Assembly: GCA_947631175.1 (NCBI GenBank) | Contig: CANRKI010000012.1 | Coordinates: forward strand, 1 to 38,063 | Length of the DNA stretch: 38,063 bases | Direction: 5' to 3' | Origin: an uncultured Flavobacterium sp. | GTDB taxonomy: Bacteria; Bacteroidota; Bacteroidia; Flavobacteriales; Flavobacteriaceae | Shown: in pieces, positions 16,252 to 23,953 of the stretch | How positions within the stretch are numbered: the stretch's first letter is position 1 | Layout of the letters: each line of letters starts with the position of its first letter | Notes under the pieces: generated by a model | The model's input: only the letters and a program-made list of their open reading frames with translations | What the model was told of the DNA's origin: nothing | The model's database searches: none | Program-made: the position numbers and the translations under genes

Positions 16252-18723
16252 TTATAGTCTTGCACTTAATTTAACGCTAAAGACTCTGTTAGTCATATAA
16301 TTTGGTACCGCATATTGTGATTTTGTATAAACATCGCGTACCCAGGTGTTTGTGATTGCGTTTTGATTGTTAAACATATTAAATATTTCGAAACCTAAAG
16401 TAAGTTCTTTAAAAGGTTTTAACCAGTTTGCGTTGGCATTTTGTTTTGCATCTTTAAATACATAAGAAAAACCAGCGTCTACTCTTTTGTAGTCGTCTAA
16501 TCTGGTTTGGTACTCATATGGATCAGCATAAGATGGAGATCCGCCTGGTAAACCGGTATTGTAAACTAAATTTAGGTACATTTTAAACCTTGGTAGGTTT
16601 GGCATATAATCCTGAAATAGTAGGGCAAATTTTAATCTTTGATCGGTTGGACGTGCGATCCAATCTTTCCCTGCGTGTTTTTCTTCGGTTTTTAAATATC
16701 CAAAGGTGAACCACGATTCTGTTCCTGGAACAAATTCTCCGTAAAGTCTAAAATCGGCTCCGTATACATAAGCTTCGGCGTCGTTGTTTGCAAAATAGCG
16801 CATTCTGACATTATCGATAGTGTATGCATTTACATCAGAAAGTTTTTTGTAATAGGCTTCTGAAGTTAGAGTAAAAGGTCGATCGGCAAGTTTAAAACTA
16901 TAGTCGTTACCTAAAACAACATGTATGGATTGTTGTGCTTTTACTTCGGGATTTAAAGTTCCGTCAAATTTACGTAACTCTCTATAAAACGGCGGTTGGT
17001 GATATAAACCACCAGAAATACGGAAAAGCATGTCGGCTTTCCAATATGGTTTTATAGAAAATTGCGCGCGAGGGCTAATGGTTAAATCAGTGTTAGATTG
17101 GTAGCCTTGTGCGTTAATTTGCCAATAATGTGCGCGAACTCCTGCGTTAAAAAAGTAATCAGCATTTTTAAAGCTTCCGCGTTTGTTCCATTGTGTGTAT
17201 CCTGATACGCGATTAATTTTTACAAAATTAGTAGCACGTACCGAATTGTATGGTGCTAAAGGCCCAGTGTAAGGTTGGTAGGGCTGGTCGTTAATTACGC
17301 CTAAACCTAGGTTTGGTAAGTTATATCCAGCAGAATCTACTTGTTCCCATTCGATTAATCGGTCTCTAATATCTTCGTGTGTATATTTCAGTCCCCATTC
17401 TATTTGGTTGTCGTTTGCTAAGTTGTGATTTCCTTTTATTTCAAAATTAGCAATCAAGGCATCTAAATTGTTACGTGCATGAGTTAATTGTCCGCCAGCT
17501 CCACGGCTAAAAATTACATCACCAAAGGTTTCAGAACCAATATTGGTATCAACTTCTCCTAAACGGTATCGAGCTTCGATATCGTAATATTCTTGTTCTT
17601 TTGTGTTATAAACAGAAGCAATGTATTTAATTTTTGATTGATCTGATATTTTCTGCGTGGCTTTAAAAGCTCCAAAATATGTGGTGTACTCGTCCTTTTC
17701 TTGTCCGTCGTAATTAATAATTAATGCAATAGGATTATCAATGGTTCCAAAATTTGTTTGACGTGATACGGGTTGATAATGGTATTGATTTTTGGAAATA
17801 TTTCCTAAAAAAGAAAGTTCCCATTTGGCATTTAAATCAAAATTAAAGACCTGTTGAATGTCAAAAAAGCGAGGTTTATAATTAGCTTCTGTTTCTTGAC
17901 TGTTAACTAGCATGGCATTATTTCGATAACGAACAGATGTGATTCCGGCAATTTTTTGATTTTTAGTAACATAATCAAGTGTTCCGGCTGCTCCTAAAAA
18001 GTTAGCGTTTACAATGGCCTGAAATTTAGTTGGGCGTCTGTAAGTAATATCTAAAACAGAAGCTAGTTTATCGCCATATTTAGCCTGAAAACCACCAGCC
18101 GAAAAATCTACATTTTGAACCATATCGGTATTGGTGAAACTTAATCCTTCTTGTTGTCCAGAACGAATTAAAAAAGGTCTGTAAACTTCGATTTCATTTA
18201 CATAAACTAAGTTTTCATCGTAATTTCCACCTCTTACAGCGTAAGAAGTACTTAGTTCGTTATTAGAATATACACCAGGAAGGGTTTTTAAAATATTTTC
18301 GACACCGGCATTTGCTCCAGGTATAAGTCGAATAACTTGTGGTTCGATGGATGTAATTCCTTCAACACGTTTTCTTCCAGATTTTGAAACAATAATTTCC
18401 CCAAGTTGTTCTACCTGATCGTTCATTTCGATATTAAACTCAAAATCTTCGTTAGGTTTTAGGGTTACTTTTACAGTTGTTTTTTTAAATCCAATGTGAG
18501 TGAATTGTAAAGTAACAGGCTGTTTTGCTGGTACGTTTAAAATATAAAAACCATTTTCGTTGGTTAATGTATTTTCGGAATTTACCGAGTTTGTAATGGA
18601 TACGTTGGTAATTGGTTGTTTGTTTTTATCTAAAACAATTCCTTTTACCCTTGCGTTTTGTGCTAATATTACTTGAGTAGTTACTAAAAATAGTAATAAA
18701 ATTAGTTGCTTAAAATTTTTCAA
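16252..18723 (-). CDS. TonB-dependent outer-membrane receptor with carboxypeptidase-regulatory N-domain
   Basis: 823 residues. Signal peptide ending VILAQ; CarboxypepD_reg-like domain (about 23-105; VKGIVLDKNKQPITNVSITN); plug domain (about 110-230; LKTLPGVYSNNELS, YAVRGGNYDEN, MVQNVDFSAGGF); then a 22-strand-type barrel ending in the aromatic-terminal strand RVFSVKLSARL. It imports a bulky substrate across the outer membrane using TonB energy; the substrate is unknown and no SusD partner is present. The start codon is TTG (18723-18721), 5 bp after the M23 stop; no in-frame ATG precedes the signal peptide, so I accept TTG as a real but weak, coupled start. Confidence 0.5.
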   Translation of the reverse strand: MKNFKQLILLLFLVTTQVILAQNARVKGIVLDKNKQPITNVSITNSVNSENTLTNENGFYILNVPAKQPVTLQFTHIGFKKTTVKVTLKPNEDFEFNIEMNDQVEQLGEIIVSKSGRKRVEGITSIEPQVIRLIPGANAGVENILKTLPGVYSNNELSTSYAVRGGNYDENLVYVNEIEVYRPFLIRSGQQEGLSFTNTDMVQNVDFSAGGFQAKYGDKLASVLDITYRRPTKFQAIVNANFLGAAGTLDYVTKNQKIAGITSVRYRNNAMLVNSQETEANYKPRFFDIQQVFNFDLNAKWELSFLGNISKNQYHYQPVSRQTNFGTIDNPIALIINYDGQEKDEYTTYFGAFKATQKISDQSKIKYIASVYNTKEQEYYDIEARYRLGEVDTNIGSETFGDVIFSRGAGGQLTHARNNLDALIANFEIKGNHNLANDNQIEWGLKYTHEDIRDRLIEWEQVDSAGYNLPNLGLGVINDQPYQPYTGPLAPYNSVRATNFVKINRVSGYTQWNKRGSFKNADYFFNAGVRAHYWQINAQGYQSNTDLTISPRAQFSIKPYWKADMLFRISGGLYHQPPFYRELRKFDGTLNPEVKAQQSIHVVLGNDYSFKLADRPFTLTSEAYYKKLSDVNAYTIDNVRMRYFANNDAEAYVYGADFRLYGEFVPGTESWFTFGYLKTEEKHAGKDWIARPTDQRLKFALLFQDYMPNLPRFKMYLNLVYNTGLPGGSPSYADPYEYQTRLDDYKRVDAGFSYVFKDAKQNANANWLKPFKELTLGFEIFNMFNNQNAITNTWVRDVYTKSQYAVPNYMTNRVFSVKLSARL

Positions 18724-18728
18724 TTTTA

Positions 18729-20441
18729 TTATTTTTTGGTTTTATAGAATACAGAATCTAAATTGGTTGTATTTCCTGTTTTATCGGTTACTATAATTTT
18801 TAAAAGATTTTTTCCATCTTCAAAAACATTATCGCTAAAGTAGTGAATAAGTGATTTAGTTTTGTAATCATAATCCATTAAAATCCATTTTCCGTTTAAA
18901 TAAGCGTTGTAAGACTTTATTCCAGACAAATCATCACTAATATAAGCTGTAAAACTATCTACAAGATCTAAATTGTCATTTTCTTTAAAAGATAGACCAA
19001 AGATTCTTGGTTTTACCGTATCGGTAAGTATTTGGTATTTTCCTAATGTTTTAGTTCGTGCTGTTAGTTTTGATCCTTTAGTTTGTGTGGTTAAATGGGT
19101 GATCGAGTTTCCTTCGACTAAAGCTATGAACGATTTTTTTAAATCAATTCCTTTATTAATTTCGTTTTGCATATCAAATTCTAATAAAATATTTTGATAA
19201 GCAGGAACGGTTTTTTTATGTAATTTTAGGTTGTTGTTAGCAACGTCAAAATCCAAATAAAAGTCATCAACAAAAGTGTTTTTTGGTATGGTAACTGTTA
19301 TATTTTCTTTTTGATAGATATTTTCACGATTAGCAACAACAAAATAATCCGTAACGGTTTCTTGTAATTTAACAGTTGCCTCGGCTCCGTTGTATGCAAT
19401 AGGGATTGTGACATCAGTAACATTTTCATGAAAATCGTAAATCTTAATAATTACATTATAGTTGTCTCCTGGCTTAACATCAATAGTTCCTTTGTTTTTG
19501 TTATGAGCCAATAATGATAGAGGTAAAGGATTTTTCACAAAAAGTTTTTGTACATATTCGCCTGTTTGGTTTTTTAAGGCATAATCAATATAACTGTTTA
19601 GATAACGACTTTCGGCAAAGGCAAATCGATCAAAGGTAATGTTGTAATACGGCGTTCCGTTTACGATAACAGAAATTCGGTATACGCCATTTCTATTAAA
19701 ATGTCCGTCATACATGTCATAACTATTCACTCCAAAACCAAAAGCACCTTTTGCTAAAACTTTGTTCGCAATATAACTGTTTTCACTAACTTTATTTAAG
19801 GCTAATGTTACAGGAGCATTTGATTTATTTACAACTGTACTATCGCTTACTGGGTAAGCCAATACATTGTTTAATACAGGAGCTTGTGTGTCTTTAAAAT
19901 CTTTCGCTAAACCAAAAAGAAAAGGATTTATGATGTCCTCGGTAGCGGTGTCGCGATATTCGAAATGAAGATGTGGACCGGCAGAACCTCCCGAATTCCC
20001 AGATAAAGCAATTACTTGTCCTTTTTTGACTTTAATTTCATCGCGTTTTGGAAAAAGCTCAATCTCAAAACTTTGGTTTTTATATTGATTGGATTTTACG
20101 TAAGCTTCTATCTCCGGATTACTTTGACTTAAATGCGCATAAACTGTTGTGTAACCATTGTAATGTGTTACATAAATAGCTTTGCCATAACCAAACGTAC
20201 TGTATTTAATTCTCGAAACAAAACCATCAGCAGCGGCTACAATATCGTAGCCTTCCTTTTTATTGGTTTTAAAATCTAAACCTGCATGAAAATGATTGGT
20301 CCTTAATTCCCCAAATGTTCCCGAAGGTTGTAACTCAATCTTCATGGGTGAAATAAAATCTTCTGCTGGATATTTTGAAATAGTTTGTCCTAATGTTATA
20401 CAAGAAAACATTAAAAATCCCCCGTAAACTAATTTTCTCAT
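18729..20441 (-). CDS. M23 family metallopeptidase (exported LytM-type endopeptidase)
   Basis: 570 residues. Signal peptide (about 1-19, ending LGQ) then an M23 domain with all zinc ligands: HAGLD (His52, Asp56) and GPHLHF (His157 general base, His159 ligand), plus VYAHLS. The M23 family cuts peptide cross-bridges in peptidoglycan. The C-terminal 370 residues form beta-rich, Ig-like regions (DSFTAYISDDLSGIKSYNAY, ITDKTGNTTN-type strands) seen in Bacteroidota homologues. First gene of the operon with the TonB receptor and lipoprotein. It is divergent from the zapA/rny genes, a neighbourhood I believe is common in flavobacteria. Intact catalytic residues suggest an active enzyme. Confidence 0.5.
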   Translation of the reverse strand: MRKLVYGGFLMFSCITLGQTISKYPAEDFISPMKIELQPSGTFGELRTNHFHAGLDFKTNKKEGYDIVAAADGFVSRIKYSTFGYGKAIYVTHYNGYTTVYAHLSQSNPEIEAYVKSNQYKNQSFEIELFPKRDEIKVKKGQVIALSGNSGGSAGPHLHFEYRDTATEDIINPFLFGLAKDFKDTQAPVLNNVLAYPVSDSTVVNKSNAPVTLALNKVSENSYIANKVLAKGAFGFGVNSYDMYDGHFNRNGVYRISVIVNGTPYYNITFDRFAFAESRYLNSYIDYALKNQTGEYVQKLFVKNPLPLSLLAHNKNKGTIDVKPGDNYNVIIKIYDFHENVTDVTIPIAYNGAEATVKLQETVTDYFVVANRENIYQKENITVTIPKNTFVDDFYLDFDVANNNLKLHKKTVPAYQNILLEFDMQNEINKGIDLKKSFIALVEGNSITHLTTQTKGSKLTARTKTLGKYQILTDTVKPRIFGLSFKENDNLDLVDSFTAYISDDLSGIKSYNAYLNGKWILMDYDYKTKSLIHYFSDNVFEDGKNLLKIIVTDKTGNTTNLDSVFYKTKK

Positions 20442-20623
20442 ATCATGAACTATTTTTTATATTTTAAACGGAATAAAATAAAACAATTATATCTTGTGTA
20501 TTTAAAAAAGGCAAAATAAACTAAAAAAGTAAATATTTTAATAAAAAAAGACAGATAAAATAAATTTTGTAACAAATAAAAAGTTACTCAACAAAAAAAC
20601 TTTAATATATTTTAACTCAAGTA

Positions 20624-20654
20624 TTGCTATTTTTAAAATGGAATATTAACTTTG
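20624..20654 (+). promoter_or_regulatory. Promoter of the coiled-coil/zapA unit
   Basis: TTG (20624-20626), 20 nt, TAACTTTG (20647-20654): a complete Bacteroidota-type promoter 28 bp before the ATG. Confidence 0.5.
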
Positions 20655-20682
20655 TATAGTCAGTAAAAGATATTTAGCTATA

Positions 20683-20973
20683 ATGTCAGAATTATCAGAA
20701 GTTGCATTTGCTATTCAACAAAAAGTAATAGCTTTAACAAATAAAATGCAAGCGTTAACCGAAAAAAACGAAAGTTTACTTACTGAGATTCAAGAAAATC
20801 AGGATGTTATTGTTCAGCAAACGGATGCGATAGAACAATTACGCAGGGAGAATGAATCCTTGAAAATAGCAAATAGTCTTTTAGGCAGTGACGATTTTAA
20901 AAGAGAAACGAAACTAAAAATAAACTCAATCATAAGAGAAATTGATTATTGTATAGACCAATTGTCTGAATAA
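20683..20973 (+). CDS. Small coiled-coil protein, ZapB-like (unassigned)
   Basis: 96 residues, almost entirely alpha-helical heptads (KVIALTNKMQALTEKNESLL, EQLRRENESLKIANSLLG) with a short C-terminal helix INSIIREIDYCIDQL. No enzyme motif and no signal peptide. It lies 8 bp upstream of zapA under a shared promoter, so a role with ZapA in Z-ring organisation is plausible. By size and coiled-coil content it resembles ZapB, but I cannot show homology. Real gene: strong promoter and tight operon spacing. Confidence 0.5.
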   Translation: MSELSEVAFAIQQKVIALTNKMQALTEKNESLLTEIQENQDVIVQQTDAIEQLRRENESLKIANSLLGSDDFKRETKLKINSIIREIDYCIDQLSE

Positions 20974-20981
20974 ATACTACC

Positions 20982-21269
20982 ATGGATAATACGCTTCGTA
21001 TCAAAATATCAATTGCAGATCGTGTATACCCACTTACCATTTCATATGAGCAAGAAGAGGGATTACGCAAAGCGGCAAAAAGAATTGACGCTATGCTAAA
21101 GCAATACGAAGAGAATTATGCCGTTAGAGATAGACAAGACTTATTGGCCATGTGCGCACTTGAACTTGCATCATTTGATGAACAAAAAGTGATTAATCAA
21201 GAAAATGATCAAACTAATTTGCTTAACTTGTTAAAGCAAATAGATTCTAATTTAGATAACGTTTTATAA
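20982..21269 (+). CDS. zapA: Cell division protein ZapA
   Basis: 95 residues. An N-terminal beta-hairpin domain (LRIKISIADRVYPLTISYEQ) followed by the EEGLRKAAKRIDAMLKQY helix and a C-terminal coiled coil (DLLAMCALELASF, NLLNLLKQIDSNL). This is the ZapA layout: it binds FtsZ and bundles protofilaments at the division site in the cytoplasm. Length is typical. Second gene of the unit, with 6S RNA and rny directly downstream. Confidence 0.5.
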   Translation: MDNTLRIKISIADRVYPLTISYEQEEGLRKAAKRIDAMLKQYEENYAVRDRQDLLAMCALELASFDEQKVINQENDQTNLLNLLKQIDSNLDNVL

Positions 21270-21286
21270 CATATTTTACGTTCTTA

Positions 21287-21462
21287 CACATAAAACTAAG
21301 ATACTGCCTGCATTAGTTCCTAATTTGATAAACTCAACACTAACAAATTAAAATAGGTGAATCATCGTTACTATGGCATGCCCGCAAGGGATCCCAGAAC
21401 AACGAGTTAGCCTAAAACTTGTCTTTACGAGTTTATACAATTCGCTAATGTGGGCTTTTTTT
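21287..21462 (+). ncRNA. ssrS: 6S RNA (flavobacterial type), between zapA and rny
   Basis: The gap between zapA and rny folds as one long interrupted hairpin. Closing stem GCCTGCATTAG / CTAATGTGGGC (21306-21316, 21445-21455, all 11 pairs counting two G-U), then TTGATAAACTC / GAGTTTATACAA (21325-21335, 21429-21440, one bulge), an internal bubble, CTAAC / GTTAG and TCGTT / AACGA pairs, and a GC-rich apical hairpin CCC-GCAA-GGG. A T7 run follows the closing stem as a terminator. Closing stem, central bubble and apical arm are the 6S RNA plan; 6S RNA mimics an open promoter and binds RNA polymerase. Location next to zapA is the known 6S context in many bacteria. The 5' end is approximate. Confidence 0.5.
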
Positions 21463-21480
21463 ATTAACTTAATAACCAAT

Positions 21481-23046
21481 ATGAGCACACCCTTAATTAT
21501 AATTTTTTGTTCAATCATAGGAATAGCTATAGGATTTGGCTTTGCTAAATATTTAGAAAAAATCAACGCCTCAACTCTATTAAAAAATGCAAATTCAGAA
21601 GCAACCTCTTTAATTAAAGACGCTAAAAGTGAAGCAGAAGCTATTAAAAAGGAAAAACTTTTACAAGCAAAAGAAAAATTCCTAGAACTTAAGTCTGAAC
21701 ACGAAAAAGAAATTCTTGTAAAAGACAAAAAAATTGCAGATGCAGAAAAAAGAACTCGTGATAAAGAAGCACAAATTTCGAACGAGTTAGCAAAATCTAA
21801 AAAACTAAACGACGAGGTAACTAAAAAAATTGAAGATTACACCAACCGTTTAGATCATATTGAGAAGAAAGAAAAAGAAGTTGAAAAACTTCATAAAAGT
21901 CAAGTAGAACAACTTGAGGCTATTTCTGGTCTTTCTCAAGAAGAAGCTAAAAACCAATTGGTTGAAAATTTAAAAGCAGATGCGAAATTATCTGCAATGA
22001 GCTATATTCAGGATACAATTGAAGAGGCTAAATTAACAGCTCAACAGGAGGCTAAAAAAGTAATTATCAATACCATTCAACGTGTTGGAACAGAAGAAGC
22101 AGTTGAAAACTGTGTATCTGTTTTTAATATTGAATCGGATGATGTAAAAGGACGTATTATTGGTCGAGAAGGTCGTAATATTCGTGCTTTAGAAGCAGCA
22201 ACAGGTGTTGAGATTATTGTAGATGATACACCAGAGGCAATTATCCTTTCTTGTTTTGATCCTGTTCGTCGTGAAATTGCTCGTTTGGCTTTACATAAAT
22301 TGGTAACAGACGGACGTATTCACCCAGCGCGTATTGAGGAAGTAGTTTCTAAAACTACCAAACAAATTGAAGAGGAAATTATTGAAGTTGGTAAACGTAC
22401 GGTAATTGAATTAGGAATTCATGGATTACATCCAGAATTAATTAAAACGGTTGGACGTATGAAGTACCGTTCGTCATACGGACAAAATTTACTACAACAC
22501 TCTCGTGAAGTTTCTAAATTATGTGGTATTATGGCTGCTGAGCTTGGTTTAAATGTTAAGCTTGCTAAACGTGCCGGATTACTTCATGATATTGGTAAAG
22601 TTCCAGAAACAGAATCTGATTTACCACACGCAATTTTAGGTATGCAGTGGGCCGAAAAATACGGTGAAAAAGCTGAGGTTTGTAACGCAATTGGAGCGCA
22701 CCACGATGAGATTGAGATGACTTCGTTAATTTCTCCAATTATTCAAGTTTGTGATGCTATATCAGGAGCTAGACCAGGAGCACGTCGTCAGGTTTTAGAT
22801 TCATACATTCAGCGTTTAAATGATCTTGAAAATATTGCGTACGGATTTAACGGTGTTAAAAATGCATATGCAATTCAAGCCGGTAGAGAGTTACGTGTAA
22901 TTGTTGAGAGTGAAAAAGTATCGGACGAAATGGTTTCGACTTTATCTTTTGATATTTCACAAAAAATTCAAACGGAAATGACTTACCCAGGTCAGGTTAA
23001 AATTACAGTGATTAGAGAAACTAGAGCAGTGAATATTGCTAAATAA
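21481..23046 (+). CDS. rny: Ribonuclease Y
   Basis: 521 residues. N-terminal membrane anchor ([20 protein letters not shown]), a long charged coiled coil (about 30-190), a KH domain (about 221-285; [18 protein letters not shown]) and an HD domain with the catalytic HD pair in LLHDIGKV (about 366-373) plus GAHHDEIE. RNase Y is a membrane-bound endonuclease that initiates mRNA decay. The ATG at 21481 gives the canonical short N-terminus; an upstream frame to 21373 runs through the 6S RNA and is rejected. Intact motifs and full length. Confidence 0.5.
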   Translation: MSTPLIIIFCSIIGIAIGFGFAKYLEKINASTLLKNANSEATSLIKDAKSEAEAIKKEKLLQAKEKFLELKSEHEKEILVKDKKIADAEKRTRDKEAQISNELAKSKKLNDEVTKKIEDYTNRLDHIEKKEKEVEKLHKSQVEQLEAISGLSQEEAKNQLVENLKADAKLSAMSYIQDTIEEAKLTAQQEAKKVIINTIQRVGTEEAVENCVSVFNIESDDVKGRIIGREGRNIRALEAATGVEIIVDDTPEAIILSCFDPVRREIARLALHKLVTDGRIHPARIEEVVSKTTKQIEEEIIEVGKRTVIELGIHGLHPELIKTVGRMKYRSSYGQNLLQHSREVSKLCGIMAAELGLNVKLAKRAGLLHDIGKVPETESDLPHAILGMQWAEKYGEKAEVCNAIGAHHDEIEMTSLISPIIQVCDAISGARPGARRQVLDSYIQRLNDLENIAYGFNGVKNAYAIQAGRELRVIVESEKVSDEMVSTLSFDISQKIQTEMTYPGQVKITVIRETRAVNIAK

Positions 23047-23051
23047 TATTT

Positions 23052-23084
23052 AAGTCAGGAGTTTAACTTCTGACTTTTTTTTTG
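23052..23084 (+). terminator. rny terminator
   Basis: AGTCAGGAG / CTTCTGACT stem (one G-U) with a following T9 run. Confidence 0.5.
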
Positions 23085-23099
23085 TAAGAAGATAGGATA

Positions 23100-23187
23100 G
23101 CATTAGGGATGGTAGCATTGTTTGAGCTCCTTTTTATGAAATGGAATGTAATAAAAAGAGCGAGTGCGAACAGCCCGACCGAGTGAT
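23100..23187 (+). repeat. Interspersed hairpin repeat, copy B
   Basis: GCATTAGGGATGGTAGC, then a stem CTCCTTTTTAT / ATAAAAAGAG (23127-23137, 23151-23160) perfect but for one extra C in the left arm, then GCGAGTGCGAACAGCCCGACC. Closest relative is copy C at 27070-27167: both share TTTGTTTGAGCTC and GCGAGTGCGAA. Confidence 0.5.
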
Positions 23188-23251
23188 TTTTTGGGATGTG
23201 TTTTTTAGTTTTAGAAAATAGTAAACGAGGAATGCCCAAAATGAAATAATT

Positions 23252-23291
23252 AAAAAAGGAACTAAATCATATAAATTTAGTTCCTTTTTTG
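23252..23291 (-). terminator. Thioesterase gene terminator
   Basis: A6 GGAACTAAAT, 7-nt loop, ATTTAGTTCC T6 immediately beyond the thioesterase stop; likely works in both directions. Confidence 0.5.
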
Positions 23292-23293
23292 TT

Positions 23294-23728
23294 TTATAGC
23301 TGTACGTAGTCTTCCGCTTTTGGAATTCGTAAAACCAATTCCTGAACTTCAGTTGGTAATACCGTTAATTTTCGTTCTTTTAAATTCATAAAAGCGCCGT
23401 CAACATTTACAACTGCACTCAGCGTACCATCTTTTTTAAATAATTTGTGCTGAATTGAGAAGCGAGATTTTACAGTATCGTAATTTGTAAGTTCCACTTC
23501 AATATAAATATGTTCGTCCATTCTTACTTCGCGTTTAAAAAGAGTTTCTTCTCTAAATAAAACAGGTCCAAAACCTAATCTTAAGCACTCTTTCATCGAA
23601 AGGCCAATTTCAATCATTAAATTACTTCTGGCTTGTGTGCATAAATCCGAATAAGCCGAATGGCGAACGTGACCATTTGCATCAATCATAGACCATAAAA
23701 CTTGGCCTTCATAAAATATATTTTTCAT
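23294..23728 (-). CDS. Hot-dog fold acyl-CoA thioesterase
   Basis: 144 residues. 4HBT-type thioesterase: EGQVLWSMIDANGHVRHSAY places the catalytic-type Asp before a GHV segment and an aromatic residue (D-xx-GHV-xx-xxY), followed by the long hot-dog helix (SNLMIEIGLSMKECLRLGF), VLFREETLFKREV and the strands IYIEVELTNYD and FSIQHKLFKKDG. The family hydrolyses acyl-CoA or acyl-ACP thioesters in the cytoplasm; chain preference is unknown. Single gene with its own terminator. Confidence 0.5.
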   Translation of the reverse strand: MKNIFYEGQVLWSMIDANGHVRHSAYSDLCTQARSNLMIEIGLSMKECLRLGFGPVLFREETLFKREVRMDEHIYIEVELTNYDTVKSRFSIQHKLFKKDGTLSAVVNVDGAFMNLKERKLTVLPTEVQELVLRIPKAEDYVQL

Positions 23729-23805
23729 TATTTATTTTTATTTGTTGCAAGATAAAAATAATATAGTTTTAAAATTAATATTACGTTATAAAATAGTTAC
23801 CTGCT

Positions 23806-23875
23806 AAAAAAACAGGGGGTGTGTTGTTTTGTTTTTTATTTTTTATAGCTTTTGTTGTAAAAAAAACGGGGGTGT
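23806..23875 (+). repeat. Paired G5 boxes upstream of glutamine synthetase
   Basis: AAAAAAACAGGGGGTGTG (23806-23823) and AAAAAAAACGGGGGTGT (23859-23875) are near-identical direct repeats. G5 runs start at 23815 and 23868, 53 bp apart, about five helical turns. They stand out in an otherwise AT-rich intergenic region and lie just upstream of the -7 box, so they look like a two-site operator. Confidence 0.5.
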
Positions 23876-23900
23876 TTTTATTTTTGTTTGTATTTTTTTA

Positions 23901-23908
23901 TAAATTTG
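23901..23908 (+). promoter_or_regulatory. -7 promoter box for glutamine synthetase
   Basis: TAAATTTG matches TAnnTTTG, with a leader of about 40 nt to the ATG. No -33 TTG at the usual spacing, consistent with an activator-dependent promoter. Confidence 0.5.
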
Positions 23909-23953
23909 TACCGTCTTAAACAACCAACAACAAAAAATTAATACATTAGTTAT

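Noticed and set aside
16252..18723. SusC/SusD-type glycan utilisation locus
   Set aside because: Neither TonB receptor in the window has a SusD neighbour or any glycoside hydrolase nearby.
21373..21480. N-terminal extension of RNase Y
   Set aside because: It lies in the 6S RNA fold and its terminator. The ATG at 21481 gives the normal membrane-anchored start.
23806..23875. G-quadruplex or CRISPR-like repeat
   Set aside because: There are only two G runs, 53 bp apart, so no quadruplex of four G tracts and no repeat-spacer array.
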